Assembly (NCBI GenBank): GCA_910578385.1
Contig: CAJTQV010000024.1
Coordinates: 15,229-43,809 of the forward strand
Direction of reading: 5' to 3'
Source: an uncultured Muribaculaceae bacterium
GTDB lineage: Bacteria > Bacteroidota > Bacteroidia > Bacteroidales > Muribaculaceae
DNA length: 28,581 nucleotides
Position 1 is the stretch's first letter; every line of letters starts with the position of its first letter. Below are positions 1-7,159 of the stretch, one piece after another. The translations under genes were made by a program, and so were the position numbers. The notes beneath the pieces were generated by a model. That model did not search any database. It saw only the letters and a list, made by a program, of their open reading frames with translations, and was not told the origin of the DNA.

Positions 1-1
1 A

Positions 2-1024
2 CTTAAAATAAAAGTTGACTGGAACAATATGACAGTTACTTTCAAAGGATCCAACCAGCCCAATCATCCTGATTATCCTGCTGAAGCGTGGTTGATAGGA
101 GACTTCAATTCATGGCGTGTGCCGAAAGGTAATAAAGATAATGGTGCCTTGGCGTTAGGTGAGCCTATTTTGGGGCCATTCGGAATTACTTTCAAAGGAA
201 AGGTCGAGGTGCCGGCAGAAGCAAATGAATTTAAGATATACACTGTGTCGAGTGATGGTGTCAGCCGCTATTGGGTAAATCAGGATAAATTCTGGTTGAC
301 CAATTGGCATAATCCGGTCACGAATGTCCATGAGGTGGGTGTTAAGCAACTTCGTATCGAACCTGGGGAATTGGTAGAACATGGTTGGGACGGACCGTTT
401 TCAATTACGAATTGGAAAGGTGGCACCATGAACGTTAATCCCGTTTTTCTCTGGGAGGATCACTGGGATTCCCTCGTTTCAGTCTGGTCGGAAGATGCAC
501 CGGAATCTCCATTCTCAGATAAACCGATATACCTTATCACTGAAACTGATGGTGGAAATAGGAAGATTCAGGAGATAAATGCGCCTGAATATTCCATGAA
601 AGTTGAAAAGAGTGTAGAGGGAAGGGAATGTACGGTTATATTGTCGACTGAAAACAACCTTTATCCGGCTCAGGAAAATTGTTATGGCCTGTCAGAGGAC
701 GCACATTTCATCGATGTCCCGGACGATGAATGGGGCCCTTATTTTTGGACGGAACATTTTGTTTTAGAAGAAGGAGGTGAGCCTTTCTTGTGCAGATTCC
801 CTGAGACAGGCGTAATGGATATTTATTTTGAACTTGTAACGGGAAAAGTCACAGTAATCCGGAGACTTCTGGATGGTGAGGGAGTTGAGGAAACAGGTGT
901 GGATGACGCAGATAATGCCCCAGAGGAATATTTTAATCTTAATGGAGTTCGCGTGAACTCCATCACCCATGGTATTTACATCGTTCGCAAAGGTTCTAAG
1001 ACCCGAAAAGTTCTTGTGGGGTGA
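2..1024 (+). CDS. Secreted surface protein with GDFNSW motif and sorting-like C-terminus (5' end missing)
   Basis: The frame is open to the left edge of the window, so the true N-terminus and any signal peptide lie outside; the first in-window ATG at 29 is probably internal. Near the visible start is AWLIGDFNSW, a motif resembling the sugar-contacting segment of CBM48/glycogen-binding-type beta-sandwiches, so a carbohydrate-binding outer-membrane or secreted protein is possible. The last 35 residues (EEYFNLNGVRV, then GIYIVRKG and KVLVG) match the pattern of Bacteroidetes C-terminal sorting domains used by the type IX secretion system. The central part is Trp/Asp/Glu-rich with no catalytic motif I recognise. 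It ends with TGA and is followed by a 263-bp gap with a short (TA)n tract at 1062-1073. Function is not known; the surface location is inferred from the C-terminus. Confidence 0.65.
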   Translation, partial: LKIKVDWNNMTVTFKGSNQPNHPDYPAEAWLIGDFNSWRVPKGNKDNGALALGEPILGPFGITFKGKVEVPAEANEFKIYTVSSDGVSRYWVNQDKFWLTNWHNPVTNVHEVGVKQLRIEPGELVEHGWDGPFSITNWKGGTMNVNPVFLWEDHWDSLVSVWSEDAPESPFSDKPIYLITETDGGNRKIQEINAPEYSMKVEKSVEGRECTVILSTENNLYPAQENCYGLSEDAHFIDVPDDEWGPYFWTEHFVLEEGGEPFLCRFPETGVMDIYFELVTGKVTVIRRLLDGEGVEETGVDDADNAPEEYFNLNGVRVNSITHGIYIVRKGSKTRKVLVG

Positions 1025-1240
1025 TATGGCAGTCGCGGTTTTATGACAGGCTCGCCATTGCTATATATATATATGAAACAAGCCATAGCTATAGGTATGT
1101 GATACAATTGGTATCCAACTTCAGGTTAATGGGGGTGAACGGGAGGGTTGGCTTGCGAAAGCTAATGAGCATTTTAATATATTTTAAGTAACTGTTAACA
1201 CAAATTAACTTTCGGGGGGGGTAATGTGTTAAATTATGTG

Positions 1241-1248
1241 TAATTTTG
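1241..1248 (+). promoter_or_regulatory. Bacteroidetes -7 box for the lipoprotein gene
   Basis: TAATTTTG is an exact match to the Bacteroidetes sigma-ABfr -7 consensus TAnnTTTG. It lies 39 nt before the chosen ATG at 1288, implying a short 5' leader of about 30 nt. A weak -33-like TTTC at 1210-1213 is 27 nt upstream, longer than the usual spacing of about 19-21, and the space between includes a run of eight G (1214-1221). Confidence 0.5.
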
Positions 1249-1287
1249 CCATCTGAACTTATTTTTAATTTAAATTCTTCTAATTCA

Positions 1288-2931
1288 ATGAAAATCTTAC
1301 TCAGAACCTTTGTCGCAGTCACTGCCTGCTGCATGTTCGGTCTTGTGGGTTGCTCCAAAGATGAACCGTCATCGGGTGACATCAACGACAAACCTGGTGA
1401 TTACGGTCAGCTCGGAGGTAATCTCATCACAATCGGCTCGACGCGCGATGTGGATTACACGAGTTGTGTGGTGCTCGGAACTGTGGACTTCCCTAAAATC
1501 ACGAGTGACCATACGTATGGTGTGGTGTATATGGAGGCGCTTACAACTCCAGATTTTGACTATGATGCCAAGCTCCTTTATCAGGGTCACAGCAACAAGA
1601 CTGACAAGGAGCAGTATGATTGTGTTGACGCAGCCATCATGAGTTCGTCGGCCGACGGTAAGTTCGAAAAGCAGCTTGTCGGTCTGAAACCGAACACTGT
1701 CTACTATTATCGTGCGTATGTCAGCATCGGACGCAATGTGAACTACTCCAAAGTAGAGATGTTCACGACCAAAGATCCCACTCCTGAAATAACTATGACG
1801 ACTACTGACGCATCAGATATATATGCTGTGGCAGGAACAATGAACGGCGTTGTGAACGTGGGCAATCTTTCGGATGTCAATGAGGATCAGGAATACGGTT
1901 TCGTATATTCTTCGGCTCCTCAGCTCAACAGTCCCGACAAGCTGACTTACGAGTACTATGAGCAGTGGCTTATGAACCACTTTGAGACGGAAGAAGATTT
2001 TGATGGCCCGGAAGAGGTGACTACAACCACCAACCTCAACGGACGCATCAGTATTCCGCTCAGACATCTGCGTCCCGGTCAGACATACTATTACAGAACC
2101 TTCTTCAAATGGAATGACAAGTATTTCTATAGCCCGGAGGTCAAGACTCTGACCACTAAAGGTAAGGGTGAGATTTCGGTCGGAACGAACAAGGCGACAG
2201 ATATCGATGCAACCTCGGCCATGCTCAACGGTACAGTGCCCTTCTCCAACATCGGTCTGGAGACAGTGACCGGAGGCTTCCTTATATCAAACGTGTATTC
2301 CAATGCCTCAGAGTTCACCCATGAGAATGCTGTGCGATGGGAAGATAGAAGATGGTCTCCTAATGCAGATGTCTATTTCGTAAGTTCTCCGGTGACAGAG
2401 AGAGACTTCAGTTACAGGATTACGGGACTCTCCCCGTTGACAACTTATCATGTTGTGGCATATATATCGCTCGGAACATATGAGGAGGGAGATGACGAAG
2501 TTGAGGAATTCGTGTATGGTCCGGTACAGCAGTTTGTTACCACCGATGAGGATATTTTTACCGGTTCGTTGGAGGTTTACAGTGAGGGGAATTATCCGTG
2601 GATGCAAATTCAGAACGGTGTGTGGAAATCGGGTAATACCGGTATCAGCGGCTCTCAGTCAAGCCTTTATATCAATGTCTCTCATTATTCAGGAGATCAA
2701 TTGAAATTCAACCTCACTGTTAGCAGCGAGCAGGGGTATGACTATGTCTCCATATATCGCAATGGGTCGCAGATCGGCAACACCTATTCAGGGGATGTCA
2801 GGAATATAGAGGTGCCGATTACTTTTAATTCAGACGGATCTTCAATCATACGCATCTGTTACTCGAAAGACAGTTCCGGCAGTGTTGGTGATGACTCTGC
2901 CATCGTAAGTGATATTCAACTTAAGCATTAA
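1288..2931 (+). CDS. Lipoprotein with three fibronectin-III-like repeats and a C-terminal beta domain
   Basis: The start is set at the ATG at 1288 rather than the upstream in-frame ATG at 1246, because 1246 overlaps the predicted promoter and 1288 gives a clean lipoprotein signal: MKILLRTF, a hydrophobic core, then lipobox LVGC-S. The mature part (547 residues in all) holds three repeats of about 110-130 residues, each ending in a tract such as PNTVYYYRAYVS, PGQTYYYRTFF or PLTTYHVVAYIS followed by a FVTT/FTTK/LTTK linker. This is the pattern of fibronectin-III-like modules in Bacteroidales surface lipoproteins. The last 120 residues form a separate Ser/Gly/Asn-rich beta domain, perhaps a jelly roll. 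No catalytic motif is seen; a role in adhesion or glycan binding at the cell surface is inference. A terminator follows directly. Confidence 0.75.
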   Translation: MKILLRTFVAVTACCMFGLVGCSKDEPSSGDINDKPGDYGQLGGNLITIGSTRDVDYTSCVVLGTVDFPKITSDHTYGVVYMEALTTPDFDYDAKLLYQGHSNKTDKEQYDCVDAAIMSSSADGKFEKQLVGLKPNTVYYYRAYVSIGRNVNYSKVEMFTTKDPTPEITMTTTDASDIYAVAGTMNGVVNVGNLSDVNEDQEYGFVYSSAPQLNSPDKLTYEYYEQWLMNHFETEEDFDGPEEVTTTTNLNGRISIPLRHLRPGQTYYYRTFFKWNDKYFYSPEVKTLTTKGKGEISVGTNKATDIDATSAMLNGTVPFSNIGLETVTGGFLISNVYSNASEFTHENAVRWEDRRWSPNADVYFVSSPVTERDFSYRITGLSPLTTYHVVAYISLGTYEEGDDEVEEFVYGPVQQFVTTDEDIFTGSLEVYSEGNYPWMQIQNGVWKSGNTGISGSQSSLYINVSHYSGDQLKFNLTVSSEQGYDYVSIYRNGSQIGNTYSGDVRNIEVPITFNSDGSSIIRICYSKDSSGSVGDDSAIVSDIQLKH

Positions 2932-2950
2932 AGTGTTTTTTCATGCAATA

Positions 2951-2981
2951 GGGAGAGGACTAAGGTTCTCTCCCTTTTTTT
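2951..2981 (+). terminator. Rho-independent terminator of the lipoprotein gene
   Basis: The arm at 2951-2959 pairs with 2966-2974 (9 bp, one G-U, core GGGAGAG/CTCTCCC), with loop CTAAGG and a run of seven T directly after. It starts 19 nt past the stop codon. Confidence 0.85.
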
Positions 2982-3125
2982 ATTCGGTGGGTGAGGTAAT
3001 TTTTTCCGGTTATTGCGTTTATATAATATTAATGTGGCGGTCACTGGTGCCTTGGCAAGAGAACTGTTTGTGCCGGTTGATAAGGTGGTGGCCGCTTTTC
3101 TTAAATTTAAAATGACTCATTACTT

Positions 3126-3812
3126 ATGACCAGGAATTTGAAAATATTTCTTTCGCTGCTGTTTGTGATGGTGGTTTCGGCCGCTTTCGGGCAGGATCAC
3201 CAGTCGCCGCAGGCCGACGAGAGACCCGTGGCCAAGAAGGTGCTGTTTTTGGGTGACTCCATGACCGGCTGGCTCGCCGAACGTCTCAATGCCTATGGCA
3301 AGGAGAACGGCTTCGAGGTCGCTACGGTGGTCTGGGATGGCTCGACCATCAAGAAGTGGGGGAGCAGTCCGCGACTCACTTCAATCATATCTCAGCAGGA
3401 TCCCGACGCTATATTCATCAGCCTCGGCATGAACGAACTTTTCGAGGCGAATCCTGCGACACGTCTCGGCACGCAGCTCGATGCCATAAAGGGTGCCGCC
3501 GGCGATGTGCCTATAATCTGGGTCGGGCCTCCGTCATGGCCCGGTCATGACAAGGGGGAGACGCTCAACACATGGCTGGCCGGTGAACTGGGCGAAGGCC
3601 ATTTCTTCCGCAGCTTTGACCTCACCCTGCCGCGCCAGAGCAAGACCAATCCCCACCCCACACGCGAGGGTATGGTGAAATGGATGGATGCTGCCGTGGA
3701 ATGGGTGCAGGAGAACGGTGCCGTGAAGTTTCCCGATGTGAAGAAGCCCGCGGGCGAACAGATGTCGCGAGGCAAGACATTCATCTACAAACGAATGAAA
3801 GAAACATTGTAA
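3126..3812 (+). CDS. SGNH/GDSL-family hydrolase, exported
   Basis: A 228-residue protein with a signal peptide (MTRNLKIFLSLLFVMVVSAA, probable cut after AFG) and the SGNH hydrolase framework: block I FLGDSM with candidate nucleophile Ser45, block III GMNE with Asn103, and block V PHPT with His177. Such enzymes are periplasmic or secreted esterases, often deacetylases of glycans. The usual Asp three residues before the catalytic His (DxxH) is absent; that place holds Thr174 (TNPH). The enzyme may therefore use another acid, work as a Ser-His dyad, or be inactive. The TonB receptor gene begins 6 nt downstream, so the two are probably co-transcribed. The substrate cannot be told from the sequence. 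Confidence 0.75.
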   Translation: MTRNLKIFLSLLFVMVVSAAFGQDHQSPQADERPVAKKVLFLGDSMTGWLAERLNAYGKENGFEVATVVWDGSTIKKWGSSPRLTSIISQQDPDAIFISLGMNELFEANPATRLGTQLDAIKGAAGDVPIIWVGPPSWPGHDKGETLNTWLAGELGEGHFFRSFDLTLPRQSKTNPHPTREGMVKWMDAAVEWVQENGAVKFPDVKKPAGEQMSRGKTFIYKRMKETL

Positions 3813-3818
3813 GAGCAT

Positions 3819-5843
3819 ATGATGGACAACCGATTGCGGGGCGCATGGCGTGTCGCGCTCCTTTATTCATTGTTTGGAATCTCTTTTAATGCCCTTGCCG
3901 ATGAACCTGCCGACTCGCTTGCTACCTATGAACTCGACGAGTTTGTCATAACGAAGCGGACACCGGGCAAGATGGGACTGTCGGGTCCGGAATCGGGTTT
4001 CAAGTTAGGTCGCACCGAACTCTTCCGCGCTGCCTGCTGCAACCTTGGCGAGAGCTTCACCACCAATGCCTCGGTCGATGTTGACTATGCCGATCCGGCA
4101 ACCGGTGCCAAGCAGATCAAGCTGCTCGGCCTGTCGGGCAGTTATGTGCAGATGATGACCGAGAACCTTCCCGCTTTCCGGGGCGCGGCGATGCCTTATG
4201 CGTTCCGCTACGTGCCGGGTCCGTGGATGAAGAGCATACGCGTGTCGAAAGGGAGCAGCACGGTAAAGAACGGCTACGAGGCGATTACCGGGCAGATTGA
4301 TGTGGAGTATCTAAAGCCTCAGGACGAGAAAGCCATCAACCTGAATGCGTATTTTGACTCTGACATACGTCTGGAGCTGAATGGTGATGCCAATTTCCAT
4401 GTGACCGACAAGCTCAACACGGTGGTCATGGCGCATTATGAAGACCGTTACCGCACGCACGACGGCAACCATGACGGCTTTGCCGACATGCCGGCCATCA
4501 GGCAGTTCAATCTGATGAACCGCTGGAATTATTTCGGCGAACGATACATATTCCACGGCGGTCTGTCATTCATCGACGAGCGTAGCCGCGCCGGCCAGAC
4601 AGGTCATCATGCCGATGGCGACGGCACACCTCTTTATAAGATCAATCTCGATACGCGCCGGTACGAGGGCTACATGAAACATGCTTTCGTACTCGACGTG
4701 GACCACAACACCAACATAGCCCTTGCGGGCAACCTCTCCATGCACGAGCAGTCGTCGGTCTACGGGCGCAAGCTCTATGATGTGAACGAGAAGAGCGCCT
4801 ACGCTCAGCTTATGTTCGAGACAGATTTCACGCCGGCGCATAACCTGTCGGCCGGCATGAGCCTGAACTATGACTATTTCGGTCAGAACCTGCTCGCAGA
4901 CCCGACGGGTGAGGAACCTGCACGGCTGAATTAGAAGGAGCTTGTGCCGGGTATATATGCCCAGTACACATTCAAGCTCGACGATAAATTCACCGCGATG
5001 GCGGGCGTACGCGCCGACCACAGTTCCGAGTTCGGATATTTCGTTACACCCCGCTTCAACGTGCGCTGGAGCCCGGTTGAGATTCTCACCCTCAAGGCAT
5101 CGGCTGGAAAGGGTTACCGCACCGTTCACCCGTGGGCCGAATATAATTACCTGCTTGCAAGCGGCCGGCAGATGGTTGTTGACAATCTCCGTCAGGAAGA
5201 GGCATGGAACTACGGCGTGAGCGCCGAGGTGTCAGTCCCGGTCGGAGCGCAGACCATCAGGGCCTCGGCCGAGTATTTCCGCACGGACTTCCTGCGCCAG
5301 GCTGTTGTTGACTATGACAGCCGTCCCGGCGTGTTGCTGATTGCCGACCTGAAAGGAAAGTCATACTCGAATGTGATGCAGGTGGAAGTGACGTGGGAAT
5401 CCTCGTTTGGCGTTTCGGCAACGGCAGCCTACCGTCTCAATGACGTGAAGACGACCTATGGCGGCAAGCTGATGGAGAAGGCGTTGACATCGCGTTACAA
5501 GGCATTGCTCACCGTTGGCTACAAGACGCCGCTCGAACTCTGGCAGTTCGACGCGACATTCGTCATGAACGGTGGTGGACGTATGCCGGCACCATACATG
5601 ACATCCGACGGTTCGATGAGCTGGGACGCGCGTTTTCCGGCATTCCCCTCGCTCAATTTCCAGGCCACGCGATATTTCCGTCATTTCTCCGTTTATATAG
5701 GAGGGGAGAATCTGACGAATTTCCGACAGAAGAATCCTATTGTCGATGCCTCGCAGCCTTGGAGCCCGACGTTCGACCCGACTGTGGTGTGGGGCCCGAT
5801 AAGCGGTGCCATGGTCTATGCCGGCATACGTGTGAATCTGTAA
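3819..5843 (+). pseudogene. TonB-dependent outer-membrane receptor (heavy-metal type), split by an in-frame TAG
   Basis: Signal peptide 1-27 (cut near NALA-D), then a TonB-box-like YELDEFVIT (37-45), a plug domain with an unusual Cys73-Cys74 pair (RAACCNLGESF) and YVQMMTENLPAFRGA, and a 22-strand-type barrel ending in GIRVNL. Plug and barrel resemble Bacteroidetes receptors encoded beside HMA metal-binding proteins, so copper or another heavy metal is the likely substrate. Codon 372 (4932-4934) is TAG; the frame is otherwise intact on both sides. The second part runs through LVPGIYAQY to the TAA at 5841-5843, giving 674 residues if the stop is ignored. No frameshift or deletion is visible, so this is a single-base event: a recent nonsense mutation, a polymorphism or a sequence error. 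CAG, AAG or GAG are possible original codons. If real, the product lacks nearly half its barrel and should not work. Confidence 0.8.
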
Positions 5844-5921
5844 TCAATAAGTAGCTGTTCAAATTAAACCGCTACTATAATTTAAACATTCATTTAATTT
5901 GAACAGCTACTTAGCAATTAC
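5840..5921. repeat. Long perfect inverted repeat (MITE-like or 3'-end hairpin)
   Basis: Arms 5848-5868 and 5893-5913 are perfect 21-bp inverted copies (core GTAGCTGTTCAAATT) around a 24-nt AT-rich spacer. After three mismatches, five more bases pair (5840-5844 with 5917-5921), so the structure reaches into the TonB receptor stop codon. There is no T-run after the stem as in an ordinary terminator. It could stabilise or end the receptor mRNA, or be a small non-autonomous mobile repeat. I saw no second copy in the window. Confidence 0.7.
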
Positions 5922-5982
5922 GATGGTTGCCCGGCTGAAATGTTTGAGTGGCCATCCGATTAATTAAAAGAAAGACAACACT

Positions 5983-6342
5983 ATGAGCAAGATAATGATA
6001 GCTGCCGCGCTTGTGGCGGTGGCAGCGGCGGCAAACGCCAAGGATATACGCACAGTGACAGTGACTACAGAACCGCAAATGCACTGTGCCAACTGCGAGA
6101 AGAAGATCAAGGGTTTCTTCCGCTTCGAGAAGGGTATCAAGAAGATTGATACCAACATTCCGGAGCAGCGTGTCACGCTGACTTACGATGCCGACAAGAC
6201 TACTGAGCAGGCGCTTCTCGATGCATTCTCGAAAATAGACTATGAGGTGACAAAGATTTCCGACAGCTCTTCAGAGAAGAAGGCTGACAGCTCGGCGGAG
6301 CCGGAGTCAGACGCTGTTTCGGGTGCCTCTCCAAGAATGTAA
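5983..6342 (+). CDS. Periplasmic heavy-metal-associated (HMA) domain protein
   Basis: A 119-residue protein with a short Ala-rich signal peptide (MSKIMIAAALVAVAAAANA-K). It has one HMA ferredoxin-like domain: the metal site MHCANC (33-38, Cys35 and Cys38), followed by EKKIKGFF, IKKIDTNIPEQRVTLTYD and the closing DYEVTKI. Domains of this type bind Cu(I) or other soft metals through the two Cys. The last 25 residues are a Ser/Glu/Asp-rich tail without clear structure. It lies 139 bp after the TonB receptor, and such receptor/HMA pairs recur in Bacteroidetes, so it probably receives metal entering through the receptor. It is intact even though the receptor gene is broken. Confidence 0.85.
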   Translation: MSKIMIAAALVAVAAAANAKDIRTVTVTTEPQMHCANCEKKIKGFFRFEKGIKKIDTNIPEQRVTLTYDADKTTEQALLDAFSKIDYEVTKISDSSSEKKADSSAEPESDAVSGASPRM

Positions 6343-6364
6343 CTAACCGATATAACCAACTACC

Positions 6365-7138
6365 ATGAACGACATGAATAGCAAAGAAACAAAGCCGGTA
6401 GCGATGGTGACCGGCGCGACCAGCGGCATAGGCCGCGCGTGTGCCGAACATCTTATCCGTGCGGGCTACCGCGTGATTATAACAGGGCGCAACATCGGCG
6501 AACTCTCCCGTATGGCCGACCAGTACCGCCGCGACGTGTATCCTCTCTGCTTCGATGTCCGCGACCGCGAGACAGCCGAGGGTGCCGTGGCCTCGCTTCC
6601 CCCTTCGTGGCAGGAGATCGAGGTGCTTGTCAACAATGCCGGGCTCGCTCTCGGACTCGAGCCGGAGTACGAAGGCTCGTATGATGACTGGGACACGATG
6701 ATTGACACCAACGTCAAGGGCCTGCTCACCATGACGCGCACGATTGTGCCCGGTATGGTTGCGCGTGGCCGTGGTCACATAATCAACATCGGGTCTGTGG
6801 CGGGCGACGCTGCCTATGCCAACGGGGCGGTCTACTGCGCCAGCAAGGCGGCTGTGAAGACCATTACCGACGGACTGCGCATAGACGTCGCGCACACACC
6901 ACTGCGTGTAACTCTCGTGAAGCCCGGGCTGGTCGAGACCAACTTCAGCCGTGTCCGCTTCCACGGCGACGCGGACCGGGCATCGAACGTGTACAAAGGC
7001 ATCGAGCCGCTGACCGGCGACGACATCGCCGCCACGGTAGTCTACGCCGTCCAGGCCCCCGCCCACGTCCAGATAGCCGAGATCCTGGTCCTCGCCACCC
7101 ACCAGGCCAACGGCTCCACCATCGTCCGCAAACAATAG
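6365..7138 (+). CDS. ydfG: YdfG-type short-chain dehydrogenase/reductase (NADP-dependent)
   Basis: A 257-residue classical SDR. Visible motifs are the cofactor-binding TGATSGIG (16-23) with the following TGRN favouring NADP, NNAGLALG, the catalytic Ser-Tyr-Lys set (NIGSVAG, then YCASK) and PGLVETNFS. The closest family I recognise is E. coli YdfG, sharing LVNNAGLALG, DWDTMIDTN-KGL and HIINIGS blocks; YdfG reduces 3-hydroxy-acid/malonic-semialdehyde-type substrates and can oxidise serine or allo-threonine. It is 22 nt after the HMA gene and may share its transcript. The stop is TAG at 7136-7138, and the frame continues open from there into the restriction gene at 7160. The last 100 nt are C-rich (about 46 C to 23 G), unlike the start of the gene. 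Confidence 0.85.
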   Translation: MNDMNSKETKPVAMVTGATSGIGRACAEHLIRAGYRVIITGRNIGELSRMADQYRRDVYPLCFDVRDRETAEGAVASLPPSWQEIEVLVNNAGLALGLEPEYEGSYDDWDTMIDTNVKGLLTMTRTIVPGMVARGRGHIINIGSVAGDAAYANGAVYCASKAAVKTITDGLRIDVAHTPLRVTLVKPGLVETNFSRVRFHGDADRASNVYKGIEPLTGDDIAATVVYAVQAPAHVQIAEILVLATHQANGSTIVRKQ

Positions 7139-7159
7139 TCCAAAGCATTTGAGCTGATT

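Noticed and set aside
1062..1073. Short (TA)6 tract as a phase-variable repeat
   Set aside because: It sits just after a stop codon, away from any promoter box or start codon, so length changes have no evident effect.
2909..3115. 68-codon frame after the lipoprotein gene
   Set aside because: It overlaps the lipoprotein stop and runs through a clear intrinsic terminator.
4932..4934. TAG recoding to a sense codon in this organism
   Set aside because: TAG also ends the dehydrogenase at 7136-7138, where read-through would fuse it to a restriction enzyme, so general reassignment is implausible.
4944..5843. The second receptor half as an independent gene starting at GTG 4944
   Set aside because: It begins in the middle of the barrel without a signal peptide and continues the upstream frame exactly, so it is the 3' part of one broken gene.
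6200..7135. Long minus-strand frame of 311 codons opposite the HMA and SDR genes
   Set aside because: Both plus-strand genes have clear motifs and signal or cofactor sites; the minus frame has none.
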